Notes: generated from the letters alone by a model not told the origin. A DNA stretch of 64,000 nt from Zonotrichia leucophrys gambelii (GCF_028769735.1 NC_088169.1:39842729-39906728), one strand, 5' to 3'; shown: positions 31,661-43,640, counted from the first letter of the stretch. Program-made: numbers and translations.

Positions 31661-31748
31661 CTACCACATAAGAAGTGACAATTACCAATACTTAAACACC
31701 GATACTTTCAGAATTAAATATAAAAAGATGAAAATGTTACATACTTAC
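31661..31748 (-). other. PCCA: PCCA intron 3, unusually short (88 bp)
   Basis: The sequence between exons 3 and 4 runs from a GTAAGT donor to a TAG acceptor in 88 bp. This is close to the practical minimum for vertebrate splicing and very different from the multi-kilobase neighbours. Confidence 0.95.
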
Positions 31749-31796
31749 TCGGCATGCAATCTCTCCTCTGTTGGCAATAAGCAGTTTTTCAAAAGT
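31749..31796 (-). CDS. PCCA: PCCA exon 3: start of the biotin carboxylase domain
   Basis: A 48-nt exon encoding TFEKLLIANRGEIACR. The (I/V)ANRGEIA(C)R motif is the hallmark opening of the N-terminal subdomain of biotin carboxylases, shared by PCC, MCC, pyruvate carboxylase and bacterial AccC. The acceptor is TTTTCCCTTCAG and the donor GTAAGT. The exon is separated from exon 4 by only 88 bp. The flanking exons and the conserved exon length identify it as PCCA rather than a paralogue. Confidence 0.96.
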
Positions 31797-34700
31797 CTGA
31801 AGGGAAAAGAACAATAAGAGTCTTGAGAAACAAAAAGAACACAAGTTTCTCTCCCTTCAGAAACATGTATTATTTTCTCCTTCACTTCCACTAAAACCAT
31901 GGTTTATCCATGAGCTTATAATTCTGAGATCACCTACTTTTAAAAGAGCTCTTCTGATTTAAATGATGATATAACAAACAGCATGCTATACTAGATCTAC
32001 CTAGCACACACCTAGAAGAAAAAGGCTTTGACTATTCACATCAACCTCCCTTGGATCTCCTTGCCAACCAGAACCCTACAGCAGTTCTAGAAGTCAGTCA
32101 AGCCCAGGGAAGAGGTGCAATTTTATGTTGCCTGGAAGCAGCACAGACACATGCTGGTATTATACAGGTGCAATGGTAGCAGGAACAGTGGTCACTACCC
32201 ATAACCAGTGTAGATGACCTGGAACACAATACTCATCAATTATGGGAGCCCTTTAGAAGGCATTCCAATCATAAGGAAGAGAGGCTCCACAATGCCTAGG
32301 TTGTGGTGGATAAAAGACTGACAGTTTGACCCTGAACAGGCATACCTGCTGAGTTGTACCAGCCTTACCCCTTCTCCTATCTGAGCCTCACCTGAGGAAC
32401 TCAGCAAAATTCTGCGTGGACATCAGGACATTGTTACACACTAACTAGCATCTGCAATGCAACAGAATAGCAAATCAAGCTAACTACTCCCCTGAAATTC
32501 ACTGTCACCTTTCACATTGGAATGCACTAATGCTGCAAATGTACCTTCAATACTTCTACATCATGCCTGTAAGAGGGGATACCATTCTGCTGGAAGTCAA
32601 CAAGCCTTACACCCTTTCCCATTGAGAAAAGAGTGGCAGAGCAGCACAGTTGCTCAGCATGAAAATGTCATTGCTGGGAGTGAGGGTTATTGCTGTCATG
32701 GGCCTTGCTACTACACACAGGGGCACTTTGGAACTGCACCTGCTCAGTTATAAATACAGACTGCCACTGAAAGGGACTGTCCTGGGTGACACACTTACCC
32801 CACTGCTTTCCACACCCCAGACCACAGGGGTGCAGCTCCAGGACACATCCCAAGTTTGTGAACAGTCCTACTGTGCCTCCCATGCTCCAAATGAAAAACA
32901 TACAATAGGGAACCAGCAGGACTGTCCTTTAGGGGCAGTCTGCAGTTATACACATCAAGTTTATCAAATGATACCCAAAGACATTTGACAGCTATCCCTC
33001 CTCCACTACACCAAACAGCTTGCCTTCAGAAGGACCACGGGAAGAGGAGGTATTGCCACTACAACAACTAAAGGGTTTATTAGCCTTTAGGCATTAGCTA
33101 ATTTAAAGAGAGGAAGATAGACGCCTGAGGAGAGGAAGGAACACTGCAAAGCCCCAATAGGAACTGCTATTGACAGACTAGAACACATTATTTGCTCTAC
33201 ACTCCAGAGAAACTCAAGGTGCCCTTAACCAAATTTACTTTCTCAAAGTCAGGGCTGAGCTGACATCACATGACCAGTTTAAAAATACTGCCATGTGATA
33301 ACACCATATGGAAATTAAGTGATAAGAAACCCCTCCAGGTGAGAGCTGCAGCAAGCTTACACAGTAAATTCAGCCCGGTTTGCTGAATACCACTGCCCAG
33401 TGCACAGGCACACCTGACTCAGATGGATCTTAAACAAGCTCAATTATCAGAGGTACCAATACTTTAAGAACACCACAGGAGCTAGCAATTTTTTTAAAGA
33501 GTTCTTAACTGGTGATCTGGTCTAAAAAGGTTATCAACATCATAATACACAAACTGTTCCTGAGTCTAAATTTCAGCATTCTAGGTACCTAAAGATTTTC
33601 AGGCATATAGACTTGAGGGGGAATTAAAAAAATACTCCCAAATACCTGGTGCTGAAAAGTGTCATGATTCAAGTTTACCACCAGCCTAGTTCTTGGTACA
33701 TAAATGCTGCTTTATTAATCAGCTGTGATCACAGTACAAGACAAGACTTTCAACATCAAGATAAAAATATTTAACATTTTAATTTTTCAATTCTAGTCTG
33801 TCTAAAGACACAGATTAGACTCCAGCCCAGCACAATAAAAAAAAATTAAAATCACATACTGCTTTGTGTAACATTTTTAGTATAATTTCCACTAATTAGG
33901 CTGAAAAGGTGTCACATTAAAGTCTTGTCACTGCAAAGACAGTTTAAGTGCTTTTCAGGTTTGTTTTGTTCACTGCCCCTTCCTTTGTCTGTGGTAGTCA
34001 CTGCTTGACATTACATAGCTCCTAATTGAGAGAAACCAAATACCCAACTATGTGGCCTAAATATTATTATGCAGTTAGAAAAGCAAGGGGACCTTAACTA
34101 TTCAAGAACCTTAAGAAAAATAAATCTTCTAAAAAAAACCTGTAAAGCTACAGTTCTAGGTACACGCTGGTTTTCCCCATTTCCTAATACTGTTTCAATT
34201 CTAGTTAATTGCTTCTACACTGGTGTATAAGGACAAGCCTATCAGTCCTGAATTGTTGGCATCCTTGTCATTGAATATTACTGTACCTTCAGTCACATTA
34301 TTTCTCCAAATGTGTTCCTTCAGAGGCCATGCCAAGACAATCTTCCAGAAGGAAAGTTTTTCTTGGCTCATAACTCTAAATTGAGATTACTACTGCACAA
34401 CTCCCAAGATGAGGATTTGCTATTCTCCACAGGCCTTAAAGGCCCATCTTTTTCCAAGGTCTGAAGTTCTCACCCCCATGCCAGGTCATCTACCAATCAT
34501 GCTGCCACTGTTACAGAGTTTTGTTTCCACAAACAGCTTTTGGCTAGTCTAGCTCCTGAATGTTTTAACAGGTCCATTACCACCCACACTACAAAAAACA
34601 TTAACAGTTGTTTCATAATTATAACACGTTCAGGCCAGTATGTGACTTTCCCAAGCTCACAATCACTTCAGCCTTTTGGGATGCACTCAAAGTAGCATTC

Positions 34701-34902
34701 CAATCTTGCTTGACATGTATCCTGGAAAAGCAACTTCTTTTTTGGTTTGGAAAGAAAAACATGCTATTAAACCAGTGATGGGTTATACCGAGAGAACTAC
34801 CATTGTTAGTAGCAGCAGAAAGAAAAGGGCAGCTTAAAAAACCAAAGGTCAGTATTAGTATTAGTAAGATGTCAAAAGGAAAACATGCACCATACTACTT
34901 AC
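31797..34902 (-). other. PCCA: PCCA intron 2 (3106 bp)
   Basis: The intron runs from a GTAAGT donor to a CAG acceptor. A somewhat GC-richer patch at about 32500-33000 carries overlapping short open frames on both strands, with no recognisable domain or repeat name. The rest is featureless AT-rich DNA. Confidence 0.9.
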
Positions 34903-34980
34903 CTTTTCATTTGGATCATACACAGATGAATAGAGTTTATGTGAAGTTATAAGGCACCATCTTGAACACAGTGTGTCCCA
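34903..34980 (-). CDS. PCCA: PCCA exon 2: presequence and junction to mature protein
   Basis: A 78-nt, 26-codon exon ending in SSVYDPNEK. It is flanked by an acceptor (pyrimidine-rich tract then CTATAG) and a GTAAGT donor. The length equals that of human exon 2, and the C-terminal DPNEK is conserved with human PCCA. The N-terminal half is diverged but basic and rich in Ser, Cys and Leu, in keeping with the second half of a targeting peptide. Cleavage by the mitochondrial processing peptidase is expected within or near this exon. Both exon edges are phase 0. Confidence 0.93.
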
Positions 34981-35869
34981 CTATAGAAGAAACAGGGAGT
35001 TAGGCCTGTTGCAGTACGCCATTACATTAAAAACATCTCATACACTGACATCTTGAGGAAATGTCCATAGTCTTTCATTCCCTCACCAAGTGGATTAAAG
35101 CTCAGAGAACTGCCCTTCTTCAAGCAAACACCCACAAACAGTAACCAGAAAAAAGTCAGAAGCCCTACATAGGAGGTCATTAGCTTAAGTAAAATTTTTT
35201 TGTAATATATTCTTTACTATACCATCTTCTTTCCTTCTTGTTCCAAGAAATACCTAAAGAAATTCTCAAAAGAGCATGCATGCATATGCTTGTACACAGT
35301 GGTGATGGGGAGAGGCCCTCACTGCTGGGCATACAGCAGGGAGCAGACTGGCCCATACAGAGGGGAGAAGGAGCAGACTTTAGATGCTAGCTAAGCTCTC
35401 AGTCTTCCCTATCCCAGGCTCCTGACAGCAAGCTGAGGAAAGAGAGGTCTTTTTCCCTTAAACTTCTGCTCTCAACCAACTTCTACACAGACAGTTCCTA
35501 CAGCTTGCCATTATTGCACATCACAGGAAAAAGCAGTATACACACGCTATTTCAGAGAAAACACAATAGATTATATCACAGATTTGTAAGTGAATCAAAA
35601 AGGAGATTCAGATGGGTATCACTTAAGCAAGTCAATTTACAACGTAATGGCAGTTAGCCATAAACAAAAATAATCATACAGACAAAATGATACCACACCA
35701 AAGATACATGAATACAGACAGCTCTGGCAAAGTCACACAATCACCCACGTGGAAACAAAAATAGTATAAAAAGCCTTAATAACAGATATTGTCTAGTAGG
35801 AAACACAAAACAGCAGTGACAGGAACTGCCAGAACTCAGAATCTGTCAATTCTGTCTTAAAGAACTGTT

Positions 35870-35911
35870 TTCAAAAGTTGCAAAAATCTTTTGATTTCTG
35901 CAACTTTTGAA
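35870..35911. repeat. Near-perfect inverted repeat (19-bp arms, 4-base loop)
   Basis: The arm at 35870-35888 is the reverse complement of 35893-35911 with a single mismatch, and the loop is TTTT. It lies in PCCA intron 1 and could fold in either transcript orientation. It is too short and tight-looped for a typical animal microRNA precursor. Confidence 0.92.
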
Positions 35912-37328
35912 GTAGTAGAAACTACAGGGTGTCCTGTGAAAAGACTGAGGAAAAAAGATACAAATATGGACTACATTAGAAAAAAGATAAAATAAGGAAG
36001 CATATGCTCACATAAAGAGCTTAATTGGAGAATTCAGTTGCATCTTCCACAAGGGTAGTGAACTTAGGACAGTTCAAAAATTGATCAAATTTAAAGTTTA
36101 CTGTAAGCTCATATTGATTTTGAAGTAACAGTGGCTGTCAGTAACGGGAATGTGAGCACTCCCTATACAGCCCTTTAGCACGATTAAGCTTGAAAATACT
36201 TCTCACGTTGCATCACAGAAAGCAGAAACCAGCCAAGGCTTGAGAAGGCCATCACATTTGTAAGGCAGCTGATCTTTTAACGTTATAAAGGAGAAACAAC
36301 ATATTCCAACAGAAGTAAAGGAAGCCTTGGAGCTATACCATCTCTTGCCAGCTCCAACCAAGCTTTGTGAGCAGAAAGCTACTATAGTTACACAAGTTAC
36401 TAAATTGCCAGTTACTAATGGCAGCCATAGCATACACTGTTCCCAGATAATCCACCTATGCTTAATTCTTCCGAACAATTCACGAGTGTTTAATTTTTCC
36501 TGAAACTAAAAAAGGTTAGTGGAAAGCAACCATTCCACCTTGTTCACTGAGTTGCTTTCCATTCAGTTTTGTTTTGGTGGGGGTTTTTGCTTCTTTTATT
36601 TCTTTCACTTCATTCCTCAACGATAAAATCCAAACCAACCTGAAACACAAATCATCTGATACGTTAGAATCAAATCCACTAGAAAGAAGTTTCTTTGGGT
36701 TTTTGGGGTTTTTTTGCAGGAGTATATTATTCTTCATCTGAGGGTGTGACAGTACAATCTGTTTCAGGCATTAAAGAGATGGACTAAAGGACAGAATTCT
36801 GCAAACTGCAATCACACCTGCCAGCAGGTCATTATCCCAAGTTTACAGCACAATTGTTACACCTTCAGTGACTGTACTGTGATCTAGATATAGTCAGAGA
36901 GCAGACGAAGGATTCCTAGAGAAGCAGCAGAGTACACTCTCCTGCTCCAGAACACACATGGTTAAGCAGACTGAGTCCCCCTCCTTGGAAACACTATTAA
37001 CAGAAGTGCTTGAGAGACCACAAATAGTGTAAAGAAGGTCATACAGGACACACACAAAAACTCTCCACGAGTTAATATTATTCATTGGAGAAAGTGCTTG
37101 TTAAGGGTCAGTGGGGCTAATCTAAATACTTGCAGTTAGCGGGGAAAAGGCAACAACCAGGCAAGAAAGGAAAAGCTTCTGAACTTTCTTGTAAATACCT
37201 TTCATCTAAAACCAGTTTTGGACGCCTGTGAGAAGCCAGAAGAGCTATGCACAGGAGACTGGAAGGAAAAGCTATGATGGGAGAAATTAGCTAGCATTAA
37301 ACTGTAGAATCTTAGTCATCTTGGGAGG

Positions 37329-37345
37329 AAAAAAAAAAAAAAAAA
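37329..37345. repeat. Poly(A) run, 17 bases
   Basis: A homopolymer in PCCA intron 1 with no associated element recognised. Confidence 0.95.
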
Positions 37346-40300
37346 GCCCTGTTAAAACTTTATGCAGAAAGAATAAAATTACCAAGCAATTAAAAAAAAA
37401 CTTGGAAAAACTTTAAAGCACACTCAGCTCTGGTTTTACACTACAGAATTGGACAGATTCCATATAAAAATCTTGTAATAGCCTAACCTAACTATGTACC
37501 TACATTTAAAAATTTAACTGCCTCCTCTCATACACACAAGCAAAGCACTGAGAAAGTCAAGTTCAGCCCTGAATCGAGTACTTGTGGGGCAATTTCCTAA
37601 AACAAATCAAGCATACTGCTCAACTCAGATGTGAAGTCTCAACTCTAGTTCACAGCTTTTAAAAGAAGGGTTTCTATATATACTAAGAGATTGCATCCAC
37701 TTAAAGAAATATGTCTTTAGAGGTCTGCTCCTAGCCACTAAGAGCAATTGAATAATTACTTAAAAATAAACAAGCATTTTGAAAATAATGCCTATCTAAG
37801 GCCACAAAGGAATGCTACTAAATTGCCATCTCCAACCCTAGAGCTATGCAGGTATCATCATCAACGCCTAGGCTCCCCAGCTCCTGCCATAGGTAGGTTT
37901 TCTAAGAGCTACATCAAACCCCCAAAGACCTCTCAAACCAACAAGCCAGCAAAGCCAATCTAACACTCAAGCTACATCCTTAATTGGCTGCCTCCCCCAA
38001 AGCACACATGCCCCAGCTATTATACCTTACACAGACATTTCCTCAGAACACAGCCCAGAGAGCACAGCTTGACCTAAACACTTCCTTCTATCTTGTAAAA
38101 CTAGGAGAGGGCAGTAGAGTCATCTGGTATAACCTATTTTTGTCATGATTTGTTACTTCCACTTGATAAAGTTTTTGACTCTTGAAAGCCCAAGAATGCA
38201 GGCTATTCATTTATGAGAACTCATTTCTGGACTTCTGTGTTTGGCTTAGAGTTTCCCATGTCTAGCAAATTTTTGGAAAACAGACAGTATCAGTAGTATT
38301 TTGGAAAAGCATCCTGCTTTGTCTATTATTAATTGCAAAATATCCAAACTACAACAGCTGTAACAGTTATTTTATAACTTCATATTAAAAAAAAATAAAT
38401 CAAACTACAGAACACCTTGTAGAATAGTATGCCCACTGCACACAGTCACTTTGAGACCTCACAGACAAACTGCCCCTTGGGCACCCAACCCTAGGAAACC
38501 TCCTGAGGTGGTTTAAGGACACAGCATACAACAGCCAAACAGAAAATTTACTTGTTATTTAGATATGGCTTATATGTGCATTTTTAAAGGTTTACATGCC
38601 CTCATGGAGGAAGGAAATCTCCCTGCCATGCCGGTCAGCTTGTAAATAACTCATTGATACTGAGCTTTACAGGCAGAAAAAGGTCTCAGTGTTAAATGGA
38701 GACAGAGAGCTCCAGATTTCAGGCAGGAAAAGCATAATATACCAATATTTGCTGTAAGAAGTCTAGTATGGGAAGGAATGTATATTTTAGCATTACTAGA
38801 AAATACAGTAAGCAATACCCAACAGTAACAGCCAGACTAGCACATTTCTTTTCACTATACAAAGTCTACATCTTTTAAGATTTTTGCCCCTACACTTTCA
38901 GAGACTTGGATGTAAGATACCATAAGAATAACCCCTTTATCTTTGTGGTGTATCTAGTATTAGCCATCAGTATTCCTGAGTAGTTCTAAAACTAACTAAA
39001 ATTATTATTTCTTTTTGCATGTTTTGATTACACAACTACTGTTCCCAAATCTTTGTTTCAACTCATTTGACAACAATTTCCTGTGTGTGGAACTCTACTG
39101 ATGGGATAGGTATAAAGCACATAGGAAGCAGACACCCTCACATGACTGCAAGACTTTTAATCTATAAGGCTGGAAACAGAGCTTTGTAATAGAATATTGT
39201 ACAAATCTCATAAACAGAAAGGGAAACCTAACACTTGTGTATTTCTTTTCTCTAAGGAAGCACTTTCCCTTCCTTTGTATGCCCAGAGCGCTGAACAGCC
39301 AAGCCCTTGTAACCATAAGCAGATTCTCCTGAAGCCATCTGCAAACACAGCTGTGGTACAAGGCTCTGTAATGCACACTGCACTTCAGTGTCCCTTCTCT
39401 CCGACCAGACTGACAAACACCCACGATTCTAAGAACAGGAAATCTTTCATATCTGCCAACACAGCATGCAAACTACAAACAAGGAAACACTCATCCACCT
39501 AAGGCTATTTTTTTAAGCTCAATCATTTCTACATCCAGGTAGCTCCTCCTCTGTGCCAGTCTCTAAAGCTTGTACAGTGAGCCAGGCATGGGAATACAAC
39601 CAGCTGAGAAACTACTCACAAGGAGTGGGGAAAAACATATTCTCAGCCAGATTTCAGTCTAGCTTATCCAAGATATCCATGCAGTAGTGCTGGCACAAGT
39701 TGGAGGGAGGCAGGAGCAGCCTGTGGTCAAGACCTAGCAGCTGCAGAAAGTTGGAACAGTTTCTAATGGCAGCAGCCTTAAGATGTACAGTAAGGCTGGC
39801 ACCTGTGAAATAGATCACAGTACTGTAACCATCTATGCAAGCTGGGGACAGACAAAATGAGTTATAACACAGTGTTTCAAAACAAAAGTGACATTTTTTT
39901 ACCCAATATAGCCTTTAATGAACTATCAATTTTTTTTTTCCTTTCAAAACCTTTTGTTGTACATTTTGCCTAGAGTACATAGCACAGCATGCCTTCCCTA
40001 CAAATTCCAAAAGGCTACTCCTGGAACCAGAAATCTCTGCCTGAATTACACTTTCAGAGTGCTTGCCAGTACTAAAATCTGTAGCTTACATACCAGAAAC
40101 AATCACTAAACTCCAGAAGTTTGTGGCTACATTCATCTCCACAAATTGGCAATCATCTGAACTCCCTTCCCCAGTGGCAAATGATATCCAACCTTGCTAT
40201 CCCATCAGGATCCCTGCACTTAGGAACAAGGGTGAAAATATTTCCCTGGAATAACAGCATGCTAAAAATAACATCACAGGAGCGAGCAACAGGCTCCCAC

Positions 40301-40626
40301 CATACAGATAACTTCCATGACTTAATGTTGGGTGCACAGATGGCAGAGAAACTTTCCATACATTGAATTCAATTATTAGAAAACTTACCTACACTGATAA
40401 AATCTATATCAGCAGTTTAGTTTTGAAATTTGATGTATAGTATTTACCACTTCCTTTCACATTATTTTAAACAGTCCAGCAGCTCTCTTTCAAGAGTTTC
40501 ATGACTGAAATATAAAAGCCATGTCCCACCCACATTTTCTGATGACAGCCTTCTTTCATCATCAGGTTTTCTCACAGCTCCATAAGTGCAAAGCACTCAA
40601 AATGAAATTTTGGTTATATTCTAAGC

Positions 40627-40632
40627 AGAACC
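40627..40632. repeat. Target-site duplication, left copy (AGAACC)
   Basis: An exact copy of 41242-41247, directly flanking the solo LTR. It marks the insertion as a genuine integration event. Confidence 0.92.
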
Positions 40633-41241
40633 TGCTGTGGTGTGTTCTTAAGTTCGTTAGTTTGCTCCCCCCATTTTCTGTATTACTTCCTGCTGCTACC
40701 CTGCCAGTTATGTTGCTATGGAAATGAAACTGCTCCTCCCTTGGTTTCTCTTATAAAGTGAAAGTTGTTTCCTCCTTGGGGTCAGTCAATCACTCTTTTT
40801 CTCCTCCCAGGTTTTGAGAATTTTCCTTTCTCTGGGAGGTATGGTTGGCTGTAGCCCCGGAGCCCCTCCTATGATTTATAACAGTTGGTTACTTTAGTGT
40901 ATCAGTTATGTTTCGTACCTCCAAATATGTATTTCTATTGGATAGCCGGGTTTCCCTGCCTTCTTCCCCCCTTTTCCCTTAAAACCCTCTCCTGCCCCTT
41001 GTTCGGGGCCATTTGCTGGGTGTTTTCCCCTCTTTGTTGGTTCTTCTGTAATAAACCGACAGTTTTACCCCCAGCAAGTGGTCGCCTCCTGATTCGTCTC
41101 TCACCGCGCTGCTCCGAGCTATCCCCCCAGCTCAGCCCGAGGCCAAAGCCGCCGAGGGGGGCTGTTTTCTGATGCGCAGGGGCCCTGGCCTTCGCCCCTC
41201 ACCAGATAGCCGGATTCCAGGGCCGTTCACGCCCCCGAGCA
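40633..41241 (+). mobile_element. Solo LTR of an endogenous retrovirus (609 bp)
   Basis: The element starts TGCT and ends AGCA, a perfect 4-bp terminal inverted repeat with canonical TG...CA ends. It is flanked by an exact 6-bp duplication AGAACC at 40627-40632 and 41242-41247. Internal signals fix a plus orientation: a TTATAAA box near 40751-40757, an AATAAA polyadenylation signal at 41050-41055, and a GC- and CpG-rich U5-like segment after it. A 6-bp duplication is the usual size for ERVK (class II) insertions. No internal retroviral genes flank it, so it is a solo LTR left by recombination. It lies in PCCA intron 1, antisense to the gene, about 2.1 kb from the start codon. Confidence 0.93.
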
Positions 41242-41247
41242 AGAACC
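41242..41247. repeat. Target-site duplication, right copy (AGAACC)
   Basis: An exact copy of 40627-40632 on the other side of the LTR. Confidence 0.92.
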
Positions 41248-42723
41248 CATTCTGCACAAAACCTAAACAGAGGTGACAGGCACTACATTAGAAACAGGGT
41301 GGAGAGTCAAATCCCAACTCAGTGTTTCTGCACCTTTCTCGGGTCCTTTATTAATTCCTACATGAAAGCAGCACACGAAGTTAAGGGTATCTCAGTAGCT
41401 ACTAGCCCATGCAAAATTGTTGGAGTTCCAAGCACAGTCAAGTTTGAAGATGTCAATTTCTTATTTGTCTAGGCCAGCAAAACATAAAAGAATGTATGAA
41501 AGCAATTTCCATGCAAATTCGTTTTATAAGAGGTTTCCCAACATATTGTTGTCTTGATGGTGACCTTCAGGCTATAAATCACTTCAGTGACATAACTCAT
41601 GAGTGCTATTAAGTAGCTATAAAAACATTTTGTTTTACTGAGGTGCCACTAATGCAACATTTTCAATATTGCATGCACTGGTGCTGTCAGACAAGACCCT
41701 TGAGATGTCAGAGAGAAGGAAACAAAGTCGGCCTTTTACAGGCTCCAAAGGACTGACATCAGTCTTAGAACTACTTAGGAGGAAGAGCAGAAGCCTTCCA
41801 CATCTCTATACACATCCTCATGGCTACCAAAAACAAAGATGTCAAACAGGATGAGCCCTCTGTTAAAGTGAAGTCATCTCCAGTTAAACAACTCTGGTTT
41901 TCAAAGAGCTTCTCTTGGGTACACCTTCACAGGTTTACGAGATATATTTCCTAAGGAAAAATACTTGGGCAAAATACATGCCCTTTTCCTCTTTAATCTC
42001 TTTACAAAATTCCCTGCCCACAGAAACCACCTCTTTTACATGATTCCTCCTAGGTGAGTTCCTTACAGTATTGCCATGAGGCAACATGTCTAGAGAGAGG
42101 CCCATCCCAAAGCCTCAGGGGTGCACTGAGTAAAACAATTCTGTAACTCATTGCACAGTCTTCTCCACTGGAACGCTACACAAATTTTCCTTTTCAGGAA
42201 AAAAAAACAAACACTGCAAATTCTTTCTACAGCAAACAATTAGAAGTACACTGCACTACTTTTTCCACAAAGAAACTAACTGCAGTGTCATTCAACTGTT
42301 ACACAACACAATGTGCAAATGCTGTTTGTTCTTCTATAAAACAGTATCTTTCTGTTAATACCATCTGTAGAAGTAACAGAGGTAAAACCACAGCAGGTGC
42401 CTCAGTGAAGTTACTCCACAGGCTACAGAATAAGGTTTTCTAGATAATTTCAGGTCTTCATCAAAAATATTGGTATGGCTCCGCAAGAAGAGATTATTGC
42501 ATGAAAAGCAAGAAAAAGAGAAATCCACACTAAAGCTTTACGTAACAGCTGAAAGCACCATAAGTATCTGGAGTAAAGGGGGAGGTGGGGGCAATGGGGG
42601 GGAAGATAGCTCCTTTCTCTGTCAGCTAACATTTTACAACTAAAAGTAGCACAAAACGACCCTCTACTCCAGAGTTTTCATAAGCTTATGTTTAACAGAG
42701 GGAAAGGGCAGAAGGAAATTGAA

Positions 42724-42890
42724 ATCACAGAATCAATCTGTGAATTGAATCAATCAGGTCAAAAAAGACCTCTGAAATCATCGAGCCAAACCTATGGCCA
42801 AACACCATCACGACACCCAGACCACGGCACCGAGTGACACGTCCAGTCTTTCCATGAACACCGCCGAAAACGCTGACTCCACCATCCTGA
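42724..42890 (-). repeat. CR1 LINE fragment in PCCA intron 1
   Basis: Reading along the plus strand there is AATCACAGAATCA, then a diverged AAAAAAGACCTCTGAAATCATCGAG, then a GTGACACGTCCAGTCTTTCC block and CTGACTCCACCATCC. This is the reverse complement of a CR1 3' region, so the element points to the minus strand with its 3' end at 42724. Its right edge is blurred by an A-rich stretch before the CpG island. Confidence 0.85.
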
Positions 42891-42959
42891 AGTACCACAT
42901 AACCCGCCTCACCAGCAGAAAATTAACTTTAAAAAAAAAACAAAACAAACAAAAAAATC

Positions 42960-43640
42960 ACGGTCTCCTGGCAACACGCCGACGGGACACAGCACGGAAG
43001 GGCCTCTCGTGTGCCGGGAGCCCGCAGGCACAGGAGCCGGGCTCCACAGCCCCCGGCAGCCGCCTGCTCCCGGCCGCCCCCGGCCCACCCGGGGCCGCGG
43101 CCCAGCACACGCAGCGTTCCCCGGAGTCTCTCACTCAGCCGGGGATCCCCGCCGGTCACACGCGGAAACTCCTCAGGGGAGACACCACCCACCCCCCGCC
43201 CTCCCGCACACAGAACAGCCCCCGCCCAGCGACCCCATCCATGGGCAACCTCCACCACCCGCAGCCCGGCGCCCCCAGGCCGCCGCCACTCTCGTGCCGG
43301 CCGCGAAGGCGCCGCTCACCCCCGGCAGCCGCGCCCGCCGGCCGCCGCAGCGCAGGAGCGGAGCCAGCGCCATGTCCGCGGCCGCCGCTGCCCGGCCGCC
43401 CTTTCACCCGCGCCGCCGGGGCCGGGCCGCGCGCAGCCAATCCCGGCGCGCGCCCGCCCGCCGGGGGCGGGGAGGAGGGGCGCGAGGGGCCCGCCGCGCG
43501 CCGCACGTGCCCCTCGGGGTCGCGCTTGCGCGTGCCGCTCCGGGCGCGGCTGTGGCGGCTGCGCGCGCGCGCCCGGCGCGTGGGGCCGACCGCGGCGGGA
43601 GCGCGCCCCGTGCGCGCGCACGGAGCCGCAGGACATCCCC
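42960..43640 (-). promoter_or_regulatory. PCCA: CpG-island promoter of PCCA
   Basis: GC content and CpG density rise sharply here against an AT-rich background. The island spans the start codon at 43373, coding exon 1 and the first few hundred bases of intron 1. Visible elements upstream of the ATG are a CCAAT box (43437-43441), a GC box of the GGGGGCGGGG type (43463-43472), a CACGTG E-box (43504-43509), an alternating GC run (43561-43572) and a 12-bp palindrome GTGCGCGCGCAC (43610-43621) related to NRF1-type sites. No TATA box is obvious. The transcription start is not visible directly but should lie a short way above 43373. Confidence 0.88.
43320..43373 (-). CDS. PCCA: PCCA exon 1 (coding part): start of mitochondrial presequence
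   Basis: The exon encodes MALAPLLRCGGRRARLPG, an Arg-rich stretch without acidic residues and with small hydrophobic residues, as expected for a mitochondrial targeting peptide. The ATG is in good context, with G at -3 and G at +4. An in-frame TGA lies 11 codons upstream (43404-43406) with no ATG between, which fixes this as the first in-frame start. The exon ends in phase 0 at a GTGAGC donor, consistent with the phase-0 start of exon 2. It sits in a CpG island, as expected of a housekeeping mitochondrial enzyme. Human exon 1, from recall, encodes about 35 residues, so this one is about 17 shorter. Presequences diverge quickly, so residue identity with mammals is low, and the call rests on position, phase, promoter context and composition. 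Confidence 0.82.

Larger units (their letters stand above)
34981..43319 (-). other. PCCA: PCCA intron 1 (8339 bp)
   Basis: The intron runs from a GTGAGC donor in the CpG island to a CTATAG acceptor at exon 2. It holds a near-perfect hairpin (35870-35911), a poly(A) run (37329-37345), a solo LTR (40633-41241) and a CR1 fragment (about 42724-42890). No other exons were recognised. Confidence 0.88.

Noticed and set aside
40885..41172. A 95-codon frame inside the solo LTR
   Set aside because: It lies wholly in LTR sequence and spans the polyadenylation signal and U5-like region. It is not a gene.
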